Shown here: one piece after another, positions 54,401-62,938 of the stretch
Layout of the letters: each line of letters begins with the position of its first letter
Position numbering within the stretch: the first letter of the stretch is position 1
DNA from: RUG334 sp045599645
GTDB lineage: Bacteria > Muiribacteriota > Ozemobacteria > Ozemobacterales > Ozemobacteraceae
Reading direction: 5' to 3'
Length of the DNA: 64,000 bases
NCBI GenBank assembly: GCA_045599645.1
Contig: JAZRWI010000053.1
Span: 1 to 64,000, forward strand
Position numbers and translations under genes: made by a program
The notes under the pieces: model-generated
The model's database searches: none
The model's input: the letters and a program-made list of their open reading frames with translations, nothing else
What the model was told of the DNA's origin: nothing

Positions 54401-55120
54401 GTCATTAGCAGTTATTAAAGATGAAATCCTAAGGTCATCACAGAAAAGATTTACTCCTTCGCTCGCCACATATTCATATTTCATTGGTTCAGCAGTCAAA
54501 TAAAAGCTTTCAACACGTTCCTTGATAAGTTCTTCCGGTTTGCAGGCAAAAACAGTAAAAACGTAGTTAAGGCGGTAAGTGCTGATAACAAATTCCTTTA
54601 TAGAATTGCTCATTCTTGCAGTCATAACAACTGCAGAACCTTTATCGGAAAGCTTCTGATATTGCCATACCATGTCATCCGCTCTTTTAAAGCCGAGCCA
54701 GAATTCTGTGTATTCACTGGAGAATCTGTTAGGGATAGTGATGGTGATAGGCTTCATTGTTTCAGTAAGTGGTCTTATAACACCACCCTTTTCAACTGCA
54801 CCCGTGAGAGTATAGGCTTTGGTTGAAACACTGCCGTAATCCCATACTTCACTTGCTTCCAGATCACGTTCCTTCAGAGTCAGACTTGAATTTTCAGGCA
54901 GTGTGCCGCCTTCCTTTGCCTCAATAATAACAATAGGCTCTGACTGCAATGTTAAATATATCTTGCCTTCATTATCAACATCACCGCTTGTGTAAACGGC
55001 TCCGTTCTCAACAAGAATTATATCCCTGGCACCACCGCCACATCCATAGGAAAGGCACACCAGCGCCAAAATCATGCAAAAAAAGATGCCTAATCTTTTC
55101 TGACTAAAATATTTCTTCAT
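51437..55120 (-). CDS. surface lipoprotein B1, Ig-like and GLUG domains
   Basis: 1227 aa. Signal peptide with lipobox SYGC (Cys27) then Gly-Gly-Gly. The type-B N terminus (KKYFSQKRLGIFFCMILALV) differs from type A, but a related region EAKEGGTLPENSSLTLKERD follows. Two Ig-like modules (MIEPNPVENVATNTRIVLSF and LKTPVDASNASVDTEIIVRF) are followed by another Ig-like segment and a GLUG region from about residue 790. The end is LPELVLPTE. Ribosome-binding site is weak. The 85 bp upstream are nearly identical to those of B2. Confidence 0.85.
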   Translation of the reverse strand: MKKYFSQKRLGIFFCMILALVCLSYGCGGGARDIILVENGAVYTSGDVDNEGKIYLTLQSEPIVIIEAKEGGTLPENSSLTLKERDLEASEVWDYGSVSTKAYTLTGAVEKGGVIRPLTETMKPITITIPNRFSSEYTEFWLGFKRADDMVWQYQKLSDKGSAVVMTARMSNSIKEFVISTYRLNYVFTVFACKPEELIKERVESFYLTAEPMKYEYVASEGVNLFCDDLRISSLITANDAYVFDSPNVVHELTFVSDSNQGSGFKIDGERANEQISVSPESSSKYIHKFAIDKYLPDNCKISGLLATFSFVLNIKGASLEALPDNFKIKTTVTTHKNTLFTYEEAFFRIRNVPSEPEYCEVTMIEPNPVENVATNTRIVLSFEKEIQWKSAFTSYIKLYDENNEIASVTCFASEDQKEIIVVPVNGLRYENTYTLALRKGIPAVDPNYALNSGNFQFITIPASFTMATITATEDSFYLEHYKTNPSFIIDFVKPVANIVEAQNAIKVTSPDGPVLFSLSFNPENTIATLTFLNDLKPETHYSIIMSKTVKDIENVDIAQFGVLNFTTIPNVLAELKTPVDASNASVDTEIIVRFTPPVDWDEHCENLISLVNADNRSFDFNCDYASSTGMLTIIPLADLQYNMNYAVAFEGGMINHESHQKLDACRLPFKTNNKVPGTDTEPERFVASISVVTEDYVDADAVPPFVKVGARFTIDFIDTPQELHQAENAIMVYGSNGSITKLSAEWNEDKTRLTFAIPKDVYAEVITIRYVDEVIDSRNVPIVPFVESKFEILAFEGEGTEESPYLVSTAKQLDMVRRNLTAHYKQVSDIDFTDYISTVTANYEVFGFEPIGCLSMDNIKEYWSSGDSSIIESLSFSGVYDGGNNKIKGFWQDSPEERATVGLFGSVAGSDSEIRNVNLDNPNGCIKGSGYVGAICSSISYGKIINCSNNIPIECSYAPSFIEMSMYTYIGGITAMCGGIVDNCRNNGNITGTNQIDTAGGIVGCSGGIISDSPGFTISNCANTGDITTAGGNLAGIAANAFKDNCSIINCVNNGNISCNNTSISNNYAVGIIANTNTGCKIISCVNTGNTIGAYAAGLCGNLYYSEVSNCYTEGSVTVKNNEPVENYDFYAGAITACLDSDSTIKDCFATKNTVVNGEAVSANSIYGHPDYYGGDLSNVTCSYILNNGYEDEIRTTTWSGEATWLDASKWILRTDRLPELVLPTE

Positions 55121-55153
55121 TTGTTTGCCAATTGTATATGTATAGATACTTTT

Positions 55154-55182
55154 AGATTAGTACATTTTGTCTCAAAGTTCAA
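55154..55182 (-). promoter_or_regulatory. candidate promoter of the B1-A1 pair
   Basis: On the minus strand TTGAAC (55182-55177) and TAATCT (55159-55154) are separated by 17 bp, 34 bp before the B1 ATG. The whole upstream segment to about 55195 is nearly identical to that of B2 at 62805-62882. The -10 is a poor match, so the exact promoter is uncertain. Confidence 0.4.
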
Positions 55183-55205
55183 GACCGTATGATAAAATAC
55201 CCAGC

Positions 55206-55222
55206 CCCCAATCCCCAATCCC
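55206..55222. repeat. short heptad array CCCCAAT
   Basis: CCCCAAT occurs twice in tandem between A2 and B1, on the opposite strand to, but of the same type as, GGGGTTG at 12710-12723. Confidence 0.65.
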
Positions 55223-55228
55223 GGCTAT

Positions 55229-58200
55229 TTATTCAGGCATATTCTTCAACTCAGGCAGCTTATTTGGATAAAAATTCCAAATATCTTCATTGTTCCAAGT
55301 GGAGCCTTCGCCCCAAGCGGCACCCTTGATTACAGTGTCATAGCCATTGGCCGCCAGCTGCGATACATCAAAGACATAATTATTGTATTCTGTAGCTGCC
55401 CCGGAATACTTCAACGAGCTTGATGTGGTAAGAAAAGAACCACGGACCTTTGTGTCTGTTGTAGAGAAACAATTGCATAATTTTCCAGAGCTATTAGAAG
55501 AATAGGATACAATAGCAGCAAGGCTTGTTATACTACTAGATACGGTCTCGACATTTCCACGAAAATAGCAATTCGAAATATCAGCGCCGCCATCATTATT
55601 AATATTTCCGATAATACCAGCTAATTTGCTTGAGCCGCTGATATTTCCCACACAATAGCAATTTTCAAATACGCCACCGCTATAATCAAATGAACCAATA
55701 ATGCCACCAACATTGGTCATTCCTTTTACATCAGCAATATTGCAGCAATTCTTTATAGTAGCATCCAAATACCCTCTGCCTATAACACCACCTGTCCATT
55801 GTTTACCAGTTATAGTTCCAGTATTACAACAATCCATGAAGGTGCATCCACTGTGAAAACGACCTGCAATACCACCTGTATAGCTTGCAGAAACAGAACT
55901 AACTAAAGAAATATTACCACTGTTCCGACATTTTTCTATAATTGAATAATCAGTATTCCCAACAATACCAGCAATATGGGCATCACCCGAAGAAATCGTT
56001 GCACTGATATCACCTGAATTTTTACAATTTGAGATTTTTCCGTTCTTGAAAGTTCCAGCAATACCACCCATTTGATAATATCCGGTCAAATTAGCAGTAT
56101 TTTTACAATCTGTAATCTCTCCACCTTCTGCTACGCCAACAATTCCACCTATCAGACTAACCCTTGCATCAACAACATTAAATTCATGTTCATTCACACA
56201 TTTCAAGAAATTACAATTCACTGCATTTGCGGTAATTCCAGCCATATCCCAACAGCTAGTACCGTAACTCGCAAAATCGGCTTTTACTTCCCCGTTGTTT
56301 TTACAGCCTAAGAATGTAGTATCTACAGCCCTTCCACAAATTCCTGCAAAATCATGACAGCCACTAATGGTAGCTTTATTCAGACAGTATTCGATAGAAC
56401 TTTCATTAGCATTCCCAACAATTCCACCAATATACCCATAGCCAATAACAAAACAATTCTCGTCTAACGTAAGACTAGCAATCTGCGCATTATAAATATC
56501 ACCAAAGAGTCCGATGTCCTCGGCTTCACCTTCTCCCAATATTCCCAAATTAGATATTGTTTTGCCATTGCCATATAATTTGCCAAAAAAGACCAGCTGT
56601 TTGCTACCAACAGGCTCAAAATCAGTGACCTCTGAAAAATCTATATTATTCATGAGCATGAAGGTTGAGCCACGATAAACTCGCATAACTTCAAAATCTT
56701 CCGCTGTATATATCCTGAATGGATTATCCGGTATGCCTTTTCCATCTAGCAGTGCTGCTTTAAATTCCTGAGGAACAAAGGGATTTACAAAACTGTTATC
56801 TTTTGCAGTGACAACATCAGTCATTGAAATCTTATAAACAGAACCATTATCAAGCATATTACCCGGAGGTGTTAGTATAAGCCTGTTACCATCCCACGAC
56901 TTCTGCCAATCAACAGCAATTCCGTCCTTCAGAATGGAAATTGTTTTTGAAGCATAGCTATAATCAGCCAAATCCTTCATAAAATCAATCTCCATCTTCG
57001 GATTTTCCCTGAATACGACAAAAGGAAGGGTATTCTTCTGATGATATCCTTCTACAGCATTCAAGCTGGCAATAATATAATCTGAATCAGCAGTATTAAA
57101 ATAGAACGAATAAGAGCCAAGTTTTTGAAGCGTCTGGCTGTCAACAAAGCCGTCCTTCACAATAACCTGATATCTGCGATTAAACAGAAAATTTTCACGT
57201 GGAACAATGCTCATTACAGAATAAACTTCATCATATGAGCAATCAAAGGGGAATTCAGCTCCTGTAACTGCGTCCTTCACAGAGAAGAAGTTCTTGGCTG
57301 ATGAAATTCCGAGATTTACAGGGCAAGAAATCCTGATATTAATATTAGAATTTACTAAAACATTTTCTGCACCATCTGCCGGTGTCGTCTCAACAACTTC
57401 TGCATCCTTGAATATATCAAAGCTAAGCGGTTCAAATACTCCTATTTCTAAGCCTTCTGTATCCATAATACTGTTTGTCATAGAAATAGAATAGCTTTGT
57501 CCGGGAAGAAGCTCATCCGGGAATGTCAGGCTTGCAATACTGTTCTTAGCATCAGTAAAGTTTATCGCATATTCAACAACCTGCCCGCCAAGAAGCACCC
57601 TGATTGACTTTTTAACAGTCCCGACATCTGCTACTGATTTACCAAAATTAATTACGAATTCAGGTTTTCTAATATAATAATCATCAAACTTAGTATGGCT
57701 TACCGGTTCTATTCTTGCGTTTACAGCAGCACCAGCTTCAGTCATGAATTTAAAGCTGACGGGCTTAACAAAATTTATTCCTTTACTGCCGGTAATACCT
57801 TCTTCAATGTCTATAACGTGCAGTTTGCCATAGCTAAGAGGTTCGTCAGGGGTTATTGTTAATGTTTTATAATCACTGGAAATAGTAGCAGTATAGCTGA
57901 TGTTTACCTTGTATTCATCTCTGAGACTGATAAGCTTCTTTGCCTTTGTAGACCAGTCTATTCCTTCAGAAAATGCCAATACTATTGGGGTTTTTACAGA
58001 AACGGCAGTGTCTGTGGCCGGCGCAGTCATAGCAGCGTCAATCGGCAGACCCTTGGTATTTTCCCCATGTGCGCTGCGAGTTAGCTTGCCTTCGCCAACA
58101 AATACTACACGATTATTTGTTGTTATAGTAGACTTGAAATGAAATTCTGGCGGAAAAGCATTTTTAGAAATTCCTTTTATGCCAAGAGCAACGCTGTAGG

Positions 58201-59131
58201 TTGCCAGATTGCCGCTCTTAGCCAGATTTGCTTCAGTATAATTGTTAATGCTTATTCGGTGCAGATACGCCCCATTGAATTCCTTTTCATATGAAACACT
58301 TTCACTGGCAGTCTTGCCATCAACAAGAATCCCAGACTTATCCGGGGAGGTCGTATAAAAGGTTAATTCGCTGGTCAGGTCAGAAGCAGTGAACATGGAA
58401 GTAGTTTTTTCTGCTTCAATAAGACTGAACACTTTGAGGTCTTCTGTATATTCATTATTATCATTTACTTCGTATTTTGCTGGATCTGCACAGAAAGTGA
58501 TGCTGTTTATATCATCAAATTTCTTGGATTCAGGCTTAACACCAAAAATAGTGTAGCAGTAACCTATATGTCTTGTGGAAACAATAAACGGCGAAGTTCT
58601 GTCTGCAGAGAATCTTGCTGAGCCAACAACAGCTTTGCCACCTTCACCAAGCTTGATATACTGCCAATCATCAGCATTTATTTCTTTATATCCAAGTATG
58701 AATTCATAATATTCTGAGGAAAAAATATTAGGAATACTCAAAGTAACAGGTTTATCTGTTTCTGTTAGTTTCTTTTCTATTCCATTTTCCAGATATGTTC
58801 CAGTCAGGACATAAACATTAGTTGAATCTCCACCATAAGCACCAACTTCGCTTAGATACAAAGCTCTTTCAACCAATACAATAGCTGCTCCTGACGGTAA
58901 TGTATTTTCTTCCTTTGCTTCAACAATAACCTGCGGGTCATTGCTTGAAACCAGAATAATGGTTCCCTTGTCAGTAGCATAGCTTGTTGTGGTTCCCTTT
59001 ATTACAATATCATCATGAATAATCTTATCGCCATCCCTGCCGGTGCTGCAACCATAAAAGGAAAGCAGCAGAACCGCCATAAAAGTCAAAATGATAAATC
59101 TATATTTATTATTATTCACGTTTGTCTCCAT
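55229..59131 (-). CDS. surface lipoprotein A2, Ig-like and GLUG domains
   Basis: 1300 aa, a close paralogue of A1. Lipobox SFYGC (Cys28) then Ser. The same type-A N-terminal region and two Ig-like modules (MTAPATDTAVSVKTPIVLAF and TPADGAENVLVNSNINIRIS) are present. The GLUG region from about residue 800 is shorter than in A1. The C-terminus is LPELKNMPE. The last coding segment includes 97 bp identical to A1 although the flanking GLUG repeats have diverged. GAAGG is about 6 nt before the ATG. It begins 16 bp after B2 ends, so B2-A2 forms an operon. Confidence 0.85.
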   Translation of the reverse strand: METNVNNNKYRFIILTFMAVLLLSFYGCSTGRDGDKIIHDDIVIKGTTTSYATDKGTIILVSSNDPQVIVEAKEENTLPSGAAIVLVERALYLSEVGAYGGDSTNVYVLTGTYLENGIEKKLTETDKPVTLSIPNIFSSEYYEFILGYKEINADDWQYIKLGEGGKAVVGSARFSADRTSPFIVSTRHIGYCYTIFGVKPESKKFDDINSITFCADPAKYEVNDNNEYTEDLKVFSLIEAEKTTSMFTASDLTSELTFYTTSPDKSGILVDGKTASESVSYEKEFNGAYLHRISINNYTEANLAKSGNLATYSVALGIKGISKNAFPPEFHFKSTITTNNRVVFVGEGKLTRSAHGENTKGLPIDAAMTAPATDTAVSVKTPIVLAFSEGIDWSTKAKKLISLRDEYKVNISYTATISSDYKTLTITPDEPLSYGKLHVIDIEEGITGSKGINFVKPVSFKFMTEAGAAVNARIEPVSHTKFDDYYIRKPEFVINFGKSVADVGTVKKSIRVLLGGQVVEYAINFTDAKNSIASLTFPDELLPGQSYSISMTNSIMDTEGLEIGVFEPLSFDIFKDAEVVETTPADGAENVLVNSNINIRISCPVNLGISSAKNFFSVKDAVTGAEFPFDCSYDEVYSVMSIVPRENFLFNRRYQVIVKDGFVDSQTLQKLGSYSFYFNTADSDYIIASLNAVEGYHQKNTLPFVVFRENPKMEIDFMKDLADYSYASKTISILKDGIAVDWQKSWDGNRLILTPPGNMLDNGSVYKISMTDVVTAKDNSFVNPFVPQEFKAALLDGKGIPDNPFRIYTAEDFEVMRVYRGSTFMLMNNIDFSEVTDFEPVGSKQLVFFGKLYGNGKTISNLGILGEGEAEDIGLFGDIYNAQIASLTLDENCFVIGYGYIGGIVGNANESSIEYCLNKATISGCHDFAGICGRAVDTTFLGCKNNGEVKADFASYGTSCWDMAGITANAVNCNFLKCVNEHEFNVVDARVSLIGGIVGVAEGGEITDCKNTANLTGYYQMGGIAGTFKNGKISNCKNSGDISATISSGDAHIAGIVGNTDYSIIEKCRNSGNISLVSSVSASYTGGIAGRFHSGCTFMDCCNTGTITGKQWTGGVIGRGYLDATIKNCCNIADVKGMTNVGGIIGSFDYSGGVFENCYCVGNISGSSKLAGIIGNINNDGGADISNCYFRGNVETVSSSITSLAAIVSYSSNSSGKLCNCFSTTDTKVRGSFLTTSSSLKYSGAATEYNNYVFDVSQLAANGYDTVIKGAAWGEGSTWNNEDIWNFYPNKLPELKNMPE

Positions 59132-59147
59132 TCAAGCCTTCATTAGT

Positions 59148-62100
59148 TCACTCTGCAAGGGAAACCAGTTCAGGAAGCTTATCATTGCTGAGAATCCACT
59201 TGGAGCTATCGTTCCAGGTAGCTTCACCAGACCATGTGGTATTTTTTATTTCATCAGCAAAGCCATTATCAAGAATATAAGTGTAGGTAATTTTTTCATC
59301 ACCCTCCATTTCGGGGTTGCCATATAATAAATTTTTCGTAACAGGCTGGTTATTAACAAGAGTCTTCTTAGTTGTAAAAGTATCTTTTATAAAAGCCTCT
59401 TCCCAATAAGTAACAAGTGCCCCAGTATTATAACTTGAGTATTCATCAGTTTCATAGCTATTATTCATTACAGAACCTTCTGAATAGCAGTTAGACAATT
59501 CACATCCATAGAACATATACACACACAAGCCTGCAGTATAAGCCCCGGTAATATTACCCGTATTCACACATGATGTTATTAAGTTATCAGAGCAGACATA
59601 CGAACAAATGCCAGACACACATGAATTATTGCCTTTGCTTACAATATTTCCATTGTTCATACAGTTAATTATTTTTAGATAACCTTCTGAAGAGTAATTT
59701 TGCCCAGAAATGCCAGCAACGTATGAACCGTTTTCATCCAGAATATCAGCAGTGTTAACACAATTACTAATAGTAATAGGATTACGATTTTCCCAGGAAA
59801 CATAACGATAGCAGCCCATAATTCCACCAACAGACTGTTCATCAGATAAAGAATGGATTTTTCCGTTATTAATGCATTTATCAATTGTTCCATTACCACA
59901 AGCGACAATACCACCCGTAGCTTCGTATTCTCCTTTTGCCGTAATAGGAATATTGTTGGAACAGTTGGTTATTTTTGCTTCAGAAATAAAGCCGGCAATA
60001 GAACCAGTATAATTAGAACCTCTTATAGAGCCAGTCGGATTATCAAGATGAACATTTCGTATCTCTGCGACAGGCCCGGCAACTCCGGCAAACAAACCGG
60101 TTGTCGCCTGAAATTCATTGGTGCTTTGCCAAAGACCTTTGATTTTGAAATTATTTCCATCATATACACCATTAAACGCATGGTTCTTAATTATTGCAGA
60201 ATCTTCGCTACTCCAGATATAATCAAAAGTATCGACATCAAGACAGCCAATTGGCTCAAATCCATTTATTTCATAGTTGTCTGTGATTGTTGAAACATAG
60301 TCTGTTAAATCAATATCATTTATCTGCTGGTAATGGGCAGAAAGATTCATGCGCACAAGATCAAGCTGCTTCGGCAAAGCAACAAGATAAGGGCTTTCCT
60401 TTGTGCCTTTACCTGTAAATGGTGTGGTTTCAAACCTGGCTTCAGAGAATGGTCTATACAATACGTTTCGAGAATCTGGAATTTCACCAATAAAAGTGAC
60501 TCTGATAGTTTCAGAAGCCATGTTCTGGGAAATAGTAAACGTAAGCTTTGTGCTATCATCGCTCCAATCTGCTGAAAGCTTTGTTGCTTCTTCCAGATTA
60601 CTATATATTTTGATAGCATTTTCTGCCTGTCGCAAATTTCTCGGTGTATTTTTAAAGTCTACAATGAATTTTGCGCCAAGGCTGATAACTGGTGGAACAG
60701 CAGTAGAATTAACGTAATCTTCAGGAGCTATATTTATCGAAACAGCAATACCTTCAGGTTCTGAACCAGTATCAGGATCTTTACTACCTGTTTTGAAGGT
60801 AAAACTGGTTCTTTCAAGCTTCTGGTTTGATTCATGATTTATCATTCCGGCTTCAATATTAACTGAATAATCCATGTCATACTGTAGAGCAGTCAGTGGT
60901 GTTAATGTGAGCATACCCGTTGAAGTAGCATAAGAGCAGTTAAAATCAGTTTTGCGATTATCTGCATTTACAATGGATATCAAATTCTTGCAGGAATCAT
61001 CCCAATCTATTGCAGGAGAAAGCCATATAGAAATCGGAGTTTTTACACTGGCATCTTCCACGTTAGCAGGGGCCTTCAGTTCAGCCGTTACATTTGGAAT
61101 TGTAGTAAAATTCAATACTCCGAACTGGGCTATATCTACATTTTCTATATCTTTAACAGTATTATTCATAACAATAGAATAATCAGTATTTGCTTTTAAA
61201 TTATTTACAAATGAAATAGTAGCAATGGTATTTTCAGAATTGAAATCCAGTTTGAACATGACATAGCCTTCCGGAGACCTTACTTTAATGGCATTTTCTA
61301 CTTCAACCCTGTTAGCTACAGACTTACCAAAGTTAATTACAAAGCTTGGATTAGTCTTGTATGCATCTTTATATAATGAGTCTTCAGCAACGGCAATGGA
61401 AGCCTTCGTAAAGCTTGCTGGTATAGTTACAAATCCAAAGGTTTCCCCACCAAGAATATAAGCAGAATCTACAGCTGGAATTCCTTTGCGCAAAACCAGT
61501 GAATAAGTAGTTTCATACCTGAGACAGTCAACAGGAGCAACCGCTATTTCTTTCTTATTTTCTGATACAGAACAGCTAACAGAAGCAATATTATTATCTT
61601 CATCATATAAAATAATATGTGAAGAACAGGAATCGTCCCACAATATTTCTTTTTCAGAGCGAAGTACAATTCTTGTATTTGTAGCAACATTTTCTGCCGG
61701 GTTCGGTTCAATCATTGTAACCTTACAGCTTACAGGCTCATATGCAATACTATTTACTCGGTTAAAAGCCTCATCATATGTAAAAACGGTATTCTTGTGA
61801 GTTTTTACGGTAGCTGTGACCTTGAAATTGTCAGGGAATTCATTCAGTGAAACACCCTTAAGGTTCAATACAAAGCTGAAGGTTGCCAGAGCTCCGGATA
61901 TTTCGCTGTTGCCTGAAGCATATTTATCAATAATAAATCTATGCACATATCTGCTGTCTGATTCTGGTGATAAAGATATTTCTTCATTAGCTTTGCCACC
62001 ATCAATCTTAAAATTTGAGCCCTGACTACTGCCAGATATAAAGGTTAATTCATGAACGACATTAGGATTAGTAAAAACCAGAGCGTCATTAGCAGTTATA

Positions 62101-62804
62101 AAGGAAGAAACCTTTAAATCTTCATTAAAAAGGGCCACACCCTCACTGGCAGTATATTCATACTTTAAAGGAGTTGCAGTAAGATAAAAGCTTTCAACGC
62201 GTTCTGCTATCAAATCCTCGGGTTTACCGGCAAATATAGTGAAAACGTAATTCAGACGGTAGGTTTTGATATTAAATTCAGTTGGTCTGACGCTCATTCT
62301 GACAGATGAAACTACAGCCACTCCATTTTCCTGGATCTTCTGATACTGCCAGTTCAGATCATCAATTTTCTTGAAGCCAAGCCAGAATTCCGTGTATTCC
62401 GGAGGAAAATTATTAGGAACAGTGATATCAATAGGCTTCATTGTTTCAGTAAGCGGTCTTATAATACCGCCTTTTTCAACTGTGCCCGTGAGGGTATAGG
62501 CTTTGGTTGAAACACTGCCGTAGTCACCTGCTTCACTGGCTTCCAGGTCACGTTCCTTCAGAGTCAGACTTGAACTTTCAGGCAGAGTGCCGCCTTCTTT
62601 GGCTTCGATAATTACTAAGGGATCAGATTGCGAAGTAAAAAAGATTCTGCCTGAGCCATCTGTGTCGGCACCAGCATATATAATTTGGGTTTCAGTAAAA
62701 ACATAATCCCCTGCACCGCCGCCGCAGCCGTAGGAAAGGCAGACCAGCGCCAGAACCATGCAAAGGAAAATCCCTAGTCGTCTCGAACTTAAATACTTCT
62801 TCAT
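59148..62804 (-). CDS. surface lipoprotein B2, Ig-like and GLUG domains
   Basis: 1218 aa from the ATG at 62804. Lipobox SYGC (Cys27) then Gly-Gly-Gly. N terminus MKKYLSSRRLGIFLCMVLAL aligns with B1. Two Ig-like modules (MIEPNPAENVATNTRIVLRS and LKAPANVEDASVKTPISIWL), then a GLUG region from about residue 785, ending LPELVSLAE. The open frame extends 21 codons upstream to 62867, but those codons are part of the 5' untranslated segment shared with B1 and overlap the promoter, so the internal ATG is used. Confidence 0.85.
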   Translation of the reverse strand: MKKYLSSRRLGIFLCMVLALVCLSYGCGGGAGDYVFTETQIIYAGADTDGSGRIFFTSQSDPLVIIEAKEGGTLPESSSLTLKERDLEASEAGDYGSVSTKAYTLTGTVEKGGIIRPLTETMKPIDITVPNNFPPEYTEFWLGFKKIDDLNWQYQKIQENGVAVVSSVRMSVRPTEFNIKTYRLNYVFTIFAGKPEDLIAERVESFYLTATPLKYEYTASEGVALFNEDLKVSSFITANDALVFTNPNVVHELTFISGSSQGSNFKIDGGKANEEISLSPESDSRYVHRFIIDKYASGNSEISGALATFSFVLNLKGVSLNEFPDNFKVTATVKTHKNTVFTYDEAFNRVNSIAYEPVSCKVTMIEPNPAENVATNTRIVLRSEKEILWDDSCSSHIILYDEDNNIASVSCSVSENKKEIAVAPVDCLRYETTYSLVLRKGIPAVDSAYILGGETFGFVTIPASFTKASIAVAEDSLYKDAYKTNPSFVINFGKSVANRVEVENAIKVRSPEGYVMFKLDFNSENTIATISFVNNLKANTDYSIVMNNTVKDIENVDIAQFGVLNFTTIPNVTAELKAPANVEDASVKTPISIWLSPAIDWDDSCKNLISIVNADNRKTDFNCSYATSTGMLTLTPLTALQYDMDYSVNIEAGMINHESNQKLERTSFTFKTGSKDPDTGSEPEGIAVSINIAPEDYVNSTAVPPVISLGAKFIVDFKNTPRNLRQAENAIKIYSNLEEATKLSADWSDDSTKLTFTISQNMASETIRVTFIGEIPDSRNVLYRPFSEARFETTPFTGKGTKESPYLVALPKQLDLVRMNLSAHYQQINDIDLTDYVSTITDNYEINGFEPIGCLDVDTFDYIWSSEDSAIIKNHAFNGVYDGNNFKIKGLWQSTNEFQATTGLFAGVAGPVAEIRNVHLDNPTGSIRGSNYTGSIAGFISEAKITNCSNNIPITAKGEYEATGGIVACGNGTIDKCINNGKIHSLSDEQSVGGIMGCYRYVSWENRNPITISNCVNTADILDENGSYVAGISGQNYSSEGYLKIINCMNNGNIVSKGNNSCVSGICSYVCSDNLITSCVNTGNITGAYTAGLCVYMFYGCELSNCYSEGSVMNNSYETDEYSSYNTGALVTYWEEAFIKDTFTTKKTLVNNQPVTKNLLYGNPEMEGDEKITYTYILDNGFADEIKNTTWSGEATWNDSSKWILSNDKLPELVSLAE

Positions 62805-62838
62805 TTGTTTGCCAATTTGTATATGTATAGATACTTTT

Positions 62839-62867
62839 AGATTAGTACATTTTGTCTCAAAGTTCAA
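62839..62867 (-). promoter_or_regulatory. candidate promoter of the B2-A2 pair
   Basis: TTGAAC (62867-62862) and TAATCT (62844-62839) with 17 bp between, identical to the B1 copy. Confidence 0.4.
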
Positions 62868-62884
62868 GACCGTATGAAAAATAA

Positions 62885-62935
62885 GTGTGATGTGAGGGCG
62901 CTTCGCTAGGAGGGCGGCCTTCGGCCTAGGAGGGA
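62885..62935. repeat. short hairpins separated by AGGAGGG
   Basis: GCG-CTT-CGC and GGCC-TTC-GGCC palindromes are each followed by CTAGGAGGG. A related GGCACTTCGCTAAGAGG with CTCGCTAAGAGG occurs at about 46462-46490. This resembles the logic of the hairpin array at 13117-13284 with another spacer. Confidence 0.55.
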
Positions 62936-62938
62936 TTT

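Noticed and set aside
62805..62867. 21-codon extension of lipoprotein B2
   Set aside because: The segment is the conserved 5' untranslated region shared with B1, where the frame is not open in the same way, and it overlaps the candidate promoter.
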